Shown piece by piece: positions 44,739-53,373 of a DNA stretch of 64,000 nucleotides. The notes under the pieces are model-generated. The model was given only the letters and a program-made list of their open reading frames with translations, was not told the DNA's origin and did not search any database. Position 1 is the stretch's first letter. Every line of letters starts with the position of its first letter. Origin of the DNA: Porphyridium purpureum (lineage: Eukaryota > Rhodophyta > Bangiophyceae > Porphyridiales > Porphyridiaceae); the NCBI GenBank assembly GCA_008690995.1, contig VRMN01000005.1, forward strand, positions 124,001 through 188,000, written 5' to 3'. Position numbers and translations under genes: made by a program.

Positions 44739-46877
44739 CTACCATCTTCGAAGCAAGGTCGTAATCATCTTAAAGCCATCCAACAGCCCGCCGCGTTTTT
44801 CAGGCCCCGGATCCGACGTGCCAGCCACCGAAATGTAGGCGCTGCGCCAGGCCGAAAGAAGAATTAAGTTGGTTATCATTGCGATGCCCGCGAACGAAGG
44901 CGGAGGCACATGCGAAGTCTCCAGGCCGCGAATGGCCAAACCTAGCGGGAGGGCAACCAGCGCGCTACGCGCGACGCAGGCCAAGACGGCGCTCTGAGAT
45001 GACGTGGCAGCTGCGGTGTACGCACCGAGAACGGGACTGCCGAGCACCCACCCTAGTGCAAACGGAAACGCTACTTGGAGCGTGCTCAAGAGGTCCACAC
45101 TCTCCTTGTGGTTCATCTGACCAATCGACGCAAATACAAGAAACATAGAGAGATCACCCGCGGCCAGCACAGGCCGATTCAGAATGTCACCATACGAAGA
45201 GCTGCCCGTCGCGATAGCCAGATCAGCGCCGGCTTGACCGCTGTAATTCGTGTTCTTTGCTTCGAGGTAGCCGCGCTCGAAAGCCTCCTCAGCCTTCTCG
45301 ACAAAAGCGTTCACAGACATGCGCTGCTTAGCGCCAGATTGGTACTCAATCTGGCGGCACAGGGCAGAAAACACGTCATTTTTGCCCTGGTCGCCGTTCA
45401 CGGAGCACAAAACCGACTTGTACTTGCTTTCTAACACCGCGTTGTACTCCTTGTATGCGTCTAGCCGTGCGCGTACTTTCTCTTCCACGTCGTCGCTGCG
45501 CTGCACCAGCCGCTGCGCCACTTCCGGGTCCGTTGGCGGGTCGAAAACCATGTGGTAAATGCGGCCGGTCTCTGGATCTGTGCGACGTCCTACAATACGC
45601 GCCACAATCTTATCGTCCGGAACCGACAGAGTCGCGACCACTTTGGGTCGGATCCCCGCTGCCTCTAGTGCATCGGCTTGAGCGCTCGTTCTCGGAAAGC
45701 CATCTAGCAGCCATCCTTGCTCTTGTACGTCCGGTTGCGCCATCCGCTCCTTGATCAGACTGATGACAAGCGAATCCGGCACCAGGGCGCCCCGGTCCAT
45801 AAACTCCTTGGCTTGCTTTCCCAGCTCACTCTGAGCCTTGACGGCCGCGCGAAGCATGTCGCCTGTGGACAGGTGCACGAAGCTGTACTTTTCCGCAAGG
45901 AGCGCGCACTGCGTGCCTTTCCCGGAACCCGGCGCGCCCATGATCACCATCTGCAAACTGGGCTTACTGTTGGCACGACTTGTGGATTTGCCGTCGCCTG
46001 GCTTTGACTTTGGGGCGAACGTCGCATCCACGGCAAACTCAATCTCCTTAAAGACCGCGTTCTTGTCCTGCATGCCATTTACCTTTTGCACAACGTTGCT
46101 GTAGCGTGACAGAAGTGTTGCGGCATGCGAATAGTACTGCTCCAAACGCACGAGTGCTTTCTCCTCGGTATCATCGCTGCGGTGCACAAGACGGTCGAGG
46201 ATCTGCGGATCATTTGGCGGTGGATCAAATTTCAGGTGATAGATCGCACCCGTAACAGGATCGGTGCGCCTGCCCACGACGCGTTCCAAAAGCACCTTAT
46301 CATCCACATCGAGCTGCAGCACCACGTCTGGCTGAACACCCGCTTGGTCGAGCGCTTCGGCCTGCGCGTCCGTGCGCGGAAATCCATCGAGGAGCCACCC
46401 TTGCTTCAACACGTCCTCCTGCTGTAAGCGGCTCTGCAGCATTCCGATAATCAAGTCGTCTGGTACCAGCTGACCACTGTCCATGAACCCCTTGGCTGCC
46501 TTACCCAGCTCCGAGCCCGCTTTGACCTCGGCGCGCAGCATATCTCCGGTCGAAATATGCACGACACCATACTTGGCCGCAATCAGTACGCATTGCGTGC
46601 CCTTCCCAGACGCCGGCGCGCCGGTGATCATGATCCGCTTCAGAGACTGCGACGCGCTGACAGATTCCTCAACGGAAGTCTCCATCGCACTCGCCTTTAA
46701 CCCGATGTGCCTGGCTCCACGAAGCGGGCCGGCTCTCGCTGCGCCAAGCAAGGCCGCAGGTCGCGACGACAAACTCACAGGTGTGTGCTGCGGAATATCA
46801 CGTCGGCAGCAAAGATGCACACCACGTGTGCTTCTCAAGGGCGCAGGCGCCGAACCGGCGGATGAAACGAACGCCAT
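44739..46877 (-). CDS. Tandem adenylate kinase fused to DUF3054-like membrane domain, plastid
   Basis: With the ATG at 46877 the protein begins MAFVSSAGSAPAPLRS, much like the LHC protein's MAFVSGVGSG; Phe near the N-terminus is known for red-algal and glaucophyte plastid transit peptides. This gives 712 residues; an upstream in-frame ATG at 46976 adds 33. Two complete adenylate kinase domains follow: AK1 about 82-285 (P-loop GAPASGKGTQ, STGDMLRAEV, LLDGFPRT, GRRTDP) and AK2 about 308-515 (GAPGSGKGTQ, STGDMLRAAV, LLDGFPRT, GRRTDPETG), both with intact LID residues. Residues about 565-690 are hydrophobic with four TM-like segments and the DUF3054 pattern (AAGDLSMFLVFASIGQMNH, FALGWVLGSPVLGAY, LPLGLAIRGLE). 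Adenylate kinases interconvert 2 ADP and ATP plus AMP. The fusion would tie the activity to a plastid membrane. Confidence 0.88.
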   Translation of the reverse strand: MAFVSSAGSAPAPLRSTRGVHLCCRRDIPQHTPVSLSSRPAALLGAARAGPLRGARHIGLKASAMETSVEESVSASQSLKRIMITGAPASGKGTQCVLIAAKYGVVHISTGDMLRAEVKAGSELGKAAKGFMDSGQLVPDDLIIGMLQSRLQQEDVLKQGWLLDGFPRTDAQAEALDQAGVQPDVVLQLDVDDKVLLERVVGRRTDPVTGAIYHLKFDPPPNDPQILDRLVHRSDDTEEKALVRLEQYYSHAATLLSRYSNVVQKVNGMQDKNAVFKEIEFAVDATFAPKSKPGDGKSTSRANSKPSLQMVIMGAPGSGKGTQCALLAEKYSFVHLSTGDMLRAAVKAQSELGKQAKEFMDRGALVPDSLVISLIKERMAQPDVQEQGWLLDGFPRTSAQADALEAAGIRPKVVATLSVPDDKIVARIVGRRTDPETGRIYHMVFDPPTDPEVAQRLVQRSDDVEEKVRARLDAYKEYNAVLESKYKSVLCSVNGDQGKNDVFSALCRQIEYQSGAKQRMSVNAFVEKAEEAFERGYLEAKNTNYSGQAGADLAIATGSSSYGDILNRPVLAAGDLSMFLVFASIGQMNHKESVDLLSTLQVAFPFALGWVLGSPVLGAYTAAATSSQSAVLACVARSALVALPLGLAIRGLETSHVPPPSFAGIAMITNLILLSAWRSAYISVAGTSDPGPEKRGGLLDGFKMITTLLRRW

Positions 46878-47797
46878 GTCGTGGTCCACGACTCGACTTG
46901 TCCAAGCAACCCCACAGCCTCTACGACCAAGCTGGCCTTCCACACTTCTGAGCTCCCGTCGTCGCGCCACGCGCATCTGAATCACGCAACCCTAAAAATC
47001 CTGACCGCGAGTACAGTGTTGTGTACAGTTTGCACGGGACTTTTCTTCTCTTTCGTTCGTGTGAATCGCGTGCGCACATGCAGATCCCTCGAGTGATGTG
47101 GCTGCGCGCGGTAGAGGCGCTGTCACGCTGGAATCCATGACTCGCAGCGACTTTCACACGACTCCCGCGCAGAATGAGCATCGCTCCTGGCGCGTAGCTC
47201 ACGCAGGCCTGACAGGAGCATCGCGTAGAGTGCCACCACCAGGGCTTTGGTGGTCATTTCCGGACAATTATGTTTCCGTCGCATGAAATCACCGGGCAGA
47301 GCTTCATGACCCGAACATAGCCTCTGGTACTTCCACTGAGAACGCAGAAGCTACAATGCGAGCCGTGCTCTATTGCCAGGCCTGGATGAAAAAGAAGACA
47401 TTTGAATTCTTCATCTAAACAGCGCACGGTTTTGCGAACGTGCCGATGCACAAGCAGCGTCCAATGATCGAAAGAGCATCCTCAGGCCATGTCACGGTGC
47501 CGGTGTGCCGCAGAGCCATCATGTGGAGAAGCTCGCAGACCAGTTTATCTTGCTCAGCCGACAAAGGGGGTAGGGCGCGCCGCCACTTGGTGGTGATGCA
47601 AAAGAGGGCGCACACCTCTATCTAAATCGTGGTCGTTTTCGTATGAAACTGTGCAGCACCGAAAAACGGCGCGAGATGAAGCGGAATAAGGTACAGCGCT
47701 TATTCAGAAAAGGTTCAGTTGAACCGGGTGCGCCATCGAGAGTGGGCAAGAGTGGCGTCACGGCGGGAAGTGGTGGAGTCGCTTGGAAGCGAGGGCC
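46878..47797. other. 0.9-kb divergent intergenic region with GTACAG words
   Basis: GTACAG occurs at 47011-47016 and 47023-47028 (134 and 146 bp upstream of the adenylate kinase ATG, 6 bp apart, same orientation) and at 47691-47696 (102 bp upstream of the next gene's ATG). No gene-like frame was accepted. Confidence 0.45.
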
Positions 47798-50569
47798 ATG
47801 GCAGAGATGAAGCGATGTATTCCGGCCTGGATGGCCAACCACGCCGCACCATGGTCTAGACAGGATGTATGTTCTCGGCGCGAGGTGCGTGCATTGCCGG
47901 CTGGGTGCAGCTGGCGAGCTGGAACCGCGCATGCGATGGTGCCGCGTCGGCGGCGGACTCGGTGTCGACCACGGCATCAGATACAGTGCGGAAACAGTGA
48001 TCATGTTGATGAGCAAAATGGTTCAGAGATATGCAACGAGGGATCAGATGATAAGCTCGGTGGTAGTGCGGAAGGGAGCGGGGCCTCTTCCTCATCTGAG
48101 CCGTCAGTAAGAGCTGGGTCAGAATCGGTTCTCCAGTTTGTAGAGGAAATGAAAGCGAGCGCTAGACTCCGCGAGTTTGCAATTATACAAGATAGAGTAC
48201 CTAGCGTGGAAGAGCTTGAGACATCGTACATCGGTCAGGAACTATATGGTGTTCCTATTGGATACGAACCTCTGGCCAGGGCAGAGACGCAGGCAAAAGG
48301 CGACCCGGCCGGCGCGGTGGGTCAGACGATGCCAGAACATCGCAAGGATTTTCAGCGCGCGTTTGTTGAAGCGTCGTGGCTCAACTTACTTTTTCGCCAT
48401 CGTGTCTGGCACCAGCAGAAAATTCAGGACTCCATGGCTGCCGGCGACTCGGTGGCTGAAGCTCACGCCAAGAAGGAGCGAGCTGCTCAAGCGCTGATGC
48501 TGCTCAGCGCCTTTGCAGTGTGCTGCATTTGCGCAGTCGCTTTTGCCGCACGGAAAAGAAGAGTTCCGATCCAGCCCAGCCGTGAGCTTCTTCAACGCGC
48601 GCTACTGGCCGTGGTTTCGATACAGCACCGCTTGCAGTTGCCGCTCCTTATTTTCGCACCGCTTTCCCTTCTTGCCGCTTTTTCGATGTGCAGACTCAGT
48701 GCGAGCGTCGACGCCGCGCGTAGAGTGCTCATGTACTATATGACTTCAGCCACTGGCTTTATTTGTTCGGCAGTGTTGTCTGCCGGTGGTCTTCACGATG
48801 GTGCTCTATTTGCGGCTCTGGCAGGCCGTCTTTGCACTGTACAGGCCATAAGTCGCTGGAAGGACTTGAATGAGGATCTCATGCTGAAAGGTAGGAATGC
48901 GCTAGTTCCCGTGCTGCTTGCGTGGCGAAAGTTTTCTATTGCCATACTTTGCATCGGCATTTGGAGTAGCATTCTGTCGTACGTTCCCATGTTTTCTGTC
49001 GCGGCAGCTTCTGCTGGGCTGAGCGCCCACTTTGTGACCGAATTTCGATCGCGTGTGCTTCGCGCGAGCACGGTCTTGCCGATGTCACTCTTCAGTGGCT
49101 TTGGTCGCTGGCCTATACAGCAGCACATAGGGCGATCGAAAGTGCCGGGCATTATCCTGCTGATTCTGTATCTCTACTACGTGATTTGTTTTGCCACGTT
49201 TCCGATGGATCTTGGCGCTGAAAAGAACGCAAGGAATGCACAAACTCCGTTGTCTCGGTTTTTGCAGGCAATCCGATATTTTATCAACCTCTCTGCGGCT
49301 GACGCCACAAAACGGCGGGGTGCGCGTCTATCGGTGACGGAGCTTTTTCGGCAAGATTTTTCCAAAGCCAAGCAGAAGCTCGCGTCGCACGTAATGCATT
49401 CGGACGCTCCCGCAATACCCTTGGACACATTCACGCGTACAGCGGCAGAATGGTCGGAAATGGTGGACGGCTCACAAGGAGCTGTGGACGATCTGTTGGC
49501 ACAGACGTTCGTGAACAATTTGGCGAGACCGATGTTGATTGCAGCGAAGAAAGGAGATGTCGACGTAATTCCACCCAGCCGCGAATACCTTACGAAGCAG
49601 CTTTTGGAACAGAAAATTTCGGACGAGGCACTCCGGGCGCTAGATTTCGACGCAGAGATCGAGTTTGTCTACGAACCTACAGAGCCGAGCGTGCTTCGGC
49701 GCCGCGGTGCGCGCATTGAAGTGGTAGACTTTGGGAAGGAGCATGATGAGAGCAGCGCGCAAAATGATGATGAGGAGGAGGATGAGAAGGCGCAGCTGCG
49801 CGAATTGGTCGCATTTCTGAGAAGCCGTGAGCAAGACGAGCACAATGATGATGATGACGATGATGACGATGATGATGTAGAAGCGGAAGACACGACTGAC
49901 TCGTACTTCGACGTTGCGGAAACCCCAGACCCTGCGATTGAAGCCGTGAATCGGAGGGTCGAGCAGCTCCTTCGCGAGCGTGGTGGGAACAAGAAATTTT
50001 CTTGGGATGATGAAAGTGATGACGTGAAGAATGCAATGTCTCGCGGCACGTTGTACCGTATCGCCGGACTGGGCTCTGGGAAGGACGACGCTGACCAAAC
50101 CGACAGAAATGACGAGGAGGCACTGCACGACGAGGATGAAGAGGACGGATGGTATGAGCCTGAGGACGTTACCGAAAGCTTCACGTCGGCGGCATATTCA
50201 CAGCCCGATGAGAGCAAGCAAGAAGATGTGACGTGCACGGAAGCTGCTGGTGACGACGTCCCTGCAACCTCTGCAAGTGCGTCGTACTCACTTGTGGACG
50301 ACGATGCGTCCGATCCTGTGCCCGACTCCATAAAGGAGCGGATATTGCACTACTTGGAAGAGAATGTCGATGTCCGACGCTTTAGCGAGAATGGAAAGTC
50401 TGTGATTGTCGAACTGCGCCAGAAGGATGACGGACGCATTGTCCAGTACCAGCTCGACATGGAAGACGACGAGCTTGGCAGCAGCAGCAGCAGGAGCGAC
50501 GAAAGCGACGAAAGCGACGACCACACCAACAAGAGCAAAGAACAAAGACACAAGCCGCACCAGCCTTGA
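47798..50569 (+). CDS. Unrecognised multi-TM protein with acidic C-terminal half
   Basis: 923 residues with the ATG at 47798 (MAEMKRCIPAW); the longer frame starts at a TTG. The N-terminal 65 residues are rich in Arg and Cys and could be an organelle signal, with no Phe at position 3. Five or so hydrophobic segments lie at about 231-251, 278-297, 315-330, 379-407 and 450-468. The soluble C-terminus (about 480-923) is highly acidic, with an Asp run of about ten at 690-700 and many DDE clusters; it ends in a helical segment DSIKERILHYLEENVDVRRF and a polar Ser/Glu tail. I know no family for it. A plastid or mitochondrial membrane protein with a regulatory tail is a guess from the N-terminus only. 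Confidence 0.55.
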   Translation: MAEMKRCIPAWMANHAAPWSRQDVCSRREVRALPAGCSWRAGTAHAMVPRRRRTRCRPRHQIQCGNSDHVDEQNGSEICNEGSDDKLGGSAEGSGASSSSEPSVRAGSESVLQFVEEMKASARLREFAIIQDRVPSVEELETSYIGQELYGVPIGYEPLARAETQAKGDPAGAVGQTMPEHRKDFQRAFVEASWLNLLFRHRVWHQQKIQDSMAAGDSVAEAHAKKERAAQALMLLSAFAVCCICAVAFAARKRRVPIQPSRELLQRALLAVVSIQHRLQLPLLIFAPLSLLAAFSMCRLSASVDAARRVLMYYMTSATGFICSAVLSAGGLHDGALFAALAGRLCTVQAISRWKDLNEDLMLKGRNALVPVLLAWRKFSIAILCIGIWSSILSYVPMFSVAAASAGLSAHFVTEFRSRVLRASTVLPMSLFSGFGRWPIQQHIGRSKVPGIILLILYLYYVICFATFPMDLGAEKNARNAQTPLSRFLQAIRYFINLSAADATKRRGARLSVTELFRQDFSKAKQKLASHVMHSDAPAIPLDTFTRTAAEWSEMVDGSQGAVDDLLAQTFVNNLARPMLIAAKKGDVDVIPPSREYLTKQLLEQKISDEALRALDFDAEIEFVYEPTEPSVLRRRGARIEVVDFGKEHDESSAQNDDEEEDEKAQLRELVAFLRSREQDEHNDDDDDDDDDDVEAEDTTDSYFDVAETPDPAIEAVNRRVEQLLRERGGNKKFSWDDESDDVKNAMSRGTLYRIAGLGSGKDDADQTDRNDEEALHDEDEEDGWYEPEDVTESFTSAAYSQPDESKQEDVTCTEAAGDDVPATSASASYSLVDDDASDPVPDSIKERILHYLEENVDVRRFSENGKSVIVELRQKDDGRIVQYQLDMEDDELGSSSSRSDESDESDDHTNKSKEQRHKPHQP

Positions 50570-50964
50570 CGCGGCCCGCGTGGCTTGCTAAACCACGTGC
50601 GCGCGGCTGAACAAATGCCACCAACCGCCCTCATGTGGGGCACGGTGGTCGCACCGCGTGGCGGCATGTTAAAAAACAACGTTAAGAACGGAGCATAAAT
50701 TAATCTCGATTCTGGCTGCGTTCGCTCCGGTACAGTGAGGGCGCGAGGTTTTGGCTCGAGGTGTGGTCGAGGTGTACTGGAGATTTACGTCTCGTGCGTG
50801 GGCGGACCAACGTATCAACACGTACGATTCCTGCGGTTAAAAGCGCGGGTATGAAACGACGGGCTTCGAGGCACGGAGGGAAGAGACGCTGTGATAAGGG
50901 AAGGCACTCTGGAGACGCGGAGGTTGGGTTCAGAAGTACACAAGAAAGAAGCAGAGCAGACACC
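50570..50964. other. LHC promoter region
   Basis: 395 bp. GTACAG at 50730-50735, TATA-like TTAAAA at 50837-50842. Purine-rich 5' leader just before the LHC ATG. The frame through this leader is open and in phase with LHC, including an ATG at 50851. Confidence 0.5.
50837..50842 (+). promoter_or_regulatory. TATA-like TTAAAA of the LHC gene
   Basis: Lies 128 bp upstream of the LHC ATG. If it sets transcription about 30 bp downstream, the in-frame ATG at 50851 is outside the mRNA, leaving the MAFVSG start at 50965 as first. Confidence 0.35.
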
Positions 50965-51603
50965 ATGGCGTTCGTGAGTGGAGTTGGATCCGGACTGAGC
51001 CAGAGCCGCGTGGCGCAGCGCTCCGTGTGCAAGGCAAATGGCGCCGCGCTCAAGATGGAGGGCAAGTCGGCCTCCGTGCCGTTCCTGACCAAGCCGGAAA
51101 AGCTGGACGGGTCCATGGCCGGCGACGTCGGGTTCGACCCGCTGGGCTTCTCCAATTACCTGTCGCTTGAGTACCTGCGCGAGTCTGAGATCAAGCACGG
51201 CCGCGTCGCCATGCTCGCGTGCCTCGGTATCTGGATCCAGGAGATCGTGCACCTGCCCGGAAAGGAGTTCTCGAACCCGCTGGCCACCGAAGCATTCTTC
51301 CAAGTGCCGGCCGGAGGGATTGCGCAGATCTTCTTGGCGTGCGGTCTCGCCGAGTTCATCGGCCACCGCGGAAAGATGACCTACATGGACATCGCTGCGG
51401 ACAAGGAGCGCAAGCCCGGTGCGATGGGCTTCGACCCGCTGAACATGTCCAAGGGCAAGTCTGCTGAGGCGATGAAGAAGCTTGAATTGAACGAGGTCAA
51501 GAACGGAAGATTGGCCATGATTGGTGTGGGTGGCCTGATCCACGCCATGTTCATCTCTCACCAACCGACCCTGTTCCAGCTTGCGCACTTCAAGCCCTTG
51601 TAA
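50965..51603 (+). CDS. Red-algal light-harvesting chlorophyll a-binding protein (LHCR)
   Basis: 212 residues from the ATG at 50965 in an ACCATGG context. Red-algal LHC antenna of photosystem I, thylakoid membrane. Transit peptide MAFVSGVGSGLSQSRVAQRS, with Phe3. Mature domain has the GFDPLGFS lead-in (57-64), helix 1 ESEIKHGRVAMLACLG (73-88) and helix 3 ELNEVKNGRLAMIGVGG (174-190), whose E and N/H-R pairs form the inter-helix ionic locks and chlorophyll ligands; helix 2 is AGGIAQIFLACGLAEF (116-131). Length fits the family. Codons are strongly biased to C/G-ending forms compared with the neighbours, as expected for a highly expressed gene. A candidate AATAAA is at 51745. Confidence 0.96.
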   Translation: MAFVSGVGSGLSQSRVAQRSVCKANGAALKMEGKSASVPFLTKPEKLDGSMAGDVGFDPLGFSNYLSLEYLRESEIKHGRVAMLACLGIWIQEIVHLPGKEFSNPLATEAFFQVPAGGIAQIFLACGLAEFIGHRGKMTYMDIAADKERKPGAMGFDPLNMSKGKSAEAMKKLELNEVKNGRLAMIGVGGLIHAMFISHQPTLFQLAHFKPL

Positions 51604-52805
51604 GTCCGCACTGCTCTATTATCGAACGGAGGAAACGCTTGCCCGCTCGTCGGTCATAACGCACACGCACCCTGTGTAGGATTCTGTATTGTACCTGCCA
51701 GCTAGGGAGCGACGCGGGTCGCTGTTACAGATCGTCAACTAAAAAATAAAAAGAGATCAAGAACGGGCGATATTGTTTTCGCACGCGGAATACCGGATCT
51801 CGAGGTCGACTCGAAGGGGAGGCTGAAGAGGAAGCAAGGACGAATTCATGCATTGATGACAAGTCCACGTCCACGAACAGAACAAACGTGACCTTGCAGC
51901 GATTCGACAGCCTTCCTGGTCGCTGCAGCCACATTCGGCCACAGTTCACGACGCCTTTTGTGTCGAGGACGACCTCACGCTGGCGCGGGCGCGTGCGTGG
52001 CACGACGTGTGGGCAGACCTTGCGGTACTGGTTGGCGACCATCCCCCACGCGCTTTCCGTCGCGAGCCACGTCCCGTGCACACCCACTCACTGTACCCGT
52101 CGTTCAAGTACAGTCCGCTGTACCCCAACCGGCTATTTCAAGACTTGGCCACCCACGTGCTGACACCCCGCGCGTTCGTCCAAGCCGCGTGTGTTTCCTT
52201 CTGACTGTGCGTTTTTTCTTATGTGGCCACACGCCGGCCCGATTTCGGCCAACACCGCCTGGGGGAAATTCACGAAATTCAAACTTCTCCGATTTCCGTG
52301 ATAGGACGAGGTGGTTTTGATACGAAGAGGTGCGGATGTGCTGCGCAAGGGGCGCGGGGTTTTGTGGGCAAGGGGCGGCATCTGGATGCGCGAATTCATG
52401 GACGGGGCTTTCTTTTCCGTGCCGGACGCCACCGCGCAAGACTGATGGTGGTGGCCTCGAAGAACCATTGTGTGACCGGGACGACCGATTCAGCAGCAGC
52501 TGCAGACATGTGTGTGTGTGTGTGTGTGGCGCGTCGTGCGTGGTGGGTGAGGTGTGCTGCGCAATGCGCATGCTGGGTTTGTCTGAAAGTGGCATAAAAG
52601 GCGCGGCCGCGGTGAACGGCTCGTGGCAGACGGCGTGAGATAGGCTCAGCGCGGCAGCACGAGGTGAACAACACTGTACACAAGAAGACAAACTGGGAGA
52701 CAAACACACAGAGCGGGAGAGAGAGGAAGCACCGCGCTGACTGTCAGCTGTCCGGGCACCGAAAGCATAGCGACCATTGGACGAGGAGAGAGACTAACTG
52801 GAAGT
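51604..52805. other. 1.2-kb intergenic region with CTGTAC words
   Basis: Contains CTGTAC at 52091-52096, the inverted pair at 52108-52123, a TG microsatellite at 52509-52528 and CTGTAC at 52674-52679 (127 bp upstream of the next ATG). The 201-codon minus-strand frame here is Arg/Ser/His-rich without any motif and not accepted. Confidence 0.5.
52108..52123. promoter_or_regulatory. 16-bp inverted repeat GTACAG-N4-CTGTAC
   Basis: GTACAG TCCG CTGTAC, the second example of this architecture (first at 30934-30949). A further CTGTAC is 12 bp to the left. Located 680 bp upstream of the small type I membrane protein and about 500 bp downstream of LHC. Confidence 0.45.
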
Positions 52806-53291
52806 ATGGCTGGGAGAAGAGGTGCGTACCGGTTTGGCGCGACACTTCTGGCATTGTGTGTCGTCCTGGTGCTTGCGGCGTCGCCCTCAGCTGTGTCAGC
52901 AGCGGCGATTGGGCCAGGTTCATACGGCGCACAAAATGTGCCAGCGCTTTACATCAAGAAGCTCACACCAGATGCACCAGCTCTAGAGCTGGCCGAGTCT
53001 GCGGAGCGTGACGGAAACCCAGCGCGATTGGACATGATGAACGACGACGAGGAACTCCTGCCGCAACCAGAGGAGCGGCAGGGAGACTTTCCCAGTTTTC
53101 CATCGTCTATTCCGACCATCAGCAGCGGACCCGAGACGGCCGGGCCCACGCAGGCCCCGGAGGATTTTGAGCTTTCAACCGGCCAAATCGTGGGGCTCGC
53201 CGTTTCGTCCGGAGTCGTGGTAGTCTTGCTGTTGGGCGTATTCAGTTTTAGCGTGCGCGGCTACGAGCGAATGGAGCGCTGGGGCTTATAA
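52806..53291 (+). CDS. Small type I membrane protein
   Basis: 161 residues from the ATG at 52806. Signal peptide at 1-33 (RFGATLLALCVVLVLAASPSAVSA followed by AAIG), an acidic, Pro-rich lumenal or extracellular stretch of about 85 residues, one TM segment (IVGLAVSSGVVVVLLLGVFSFSV, about 129-151) and a short tail RGYERMERWGL ending in an aromatic. No cysteine pairs and no recognised domain. It is likely an ER, vacuolar or cell-surface type I protein of unknown role. Confidence 0.7.
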   Translation: MAGRRGAYRFGATLLALCVVLVLAASPSAVSAAAIGPGSYGAQNVPALYIKKLTPDAPALELAESAERDGNPARLDMMNDDEELLPQPEERQGDFPSFPSSIPTISSGPETAGPTQAPEDFELSTGQIVGLAVSSGVVVVLLLGVFSFSVRGYERMERWGL

Positions 53292-53373
53292 GCGAAAGGA
53301 CAAGGCAAACGGCCAATCGCTTATTACTAACAAGACGGTTCACGCAGGAAGCAACCTTACTCCGCACCGAAAA
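53292..53373. other. Convergent 3' gap
   Basis: 82 bp between two convergent stops. Nothing recognised. Confidence 0.4.

Noticed and set aside
52104-52709. 201-codon minus-strand frame
   Set aside because: No motif, high Ser/His/Arg content, and it overlaps the probable promoter of the next gene and a TG repeat.
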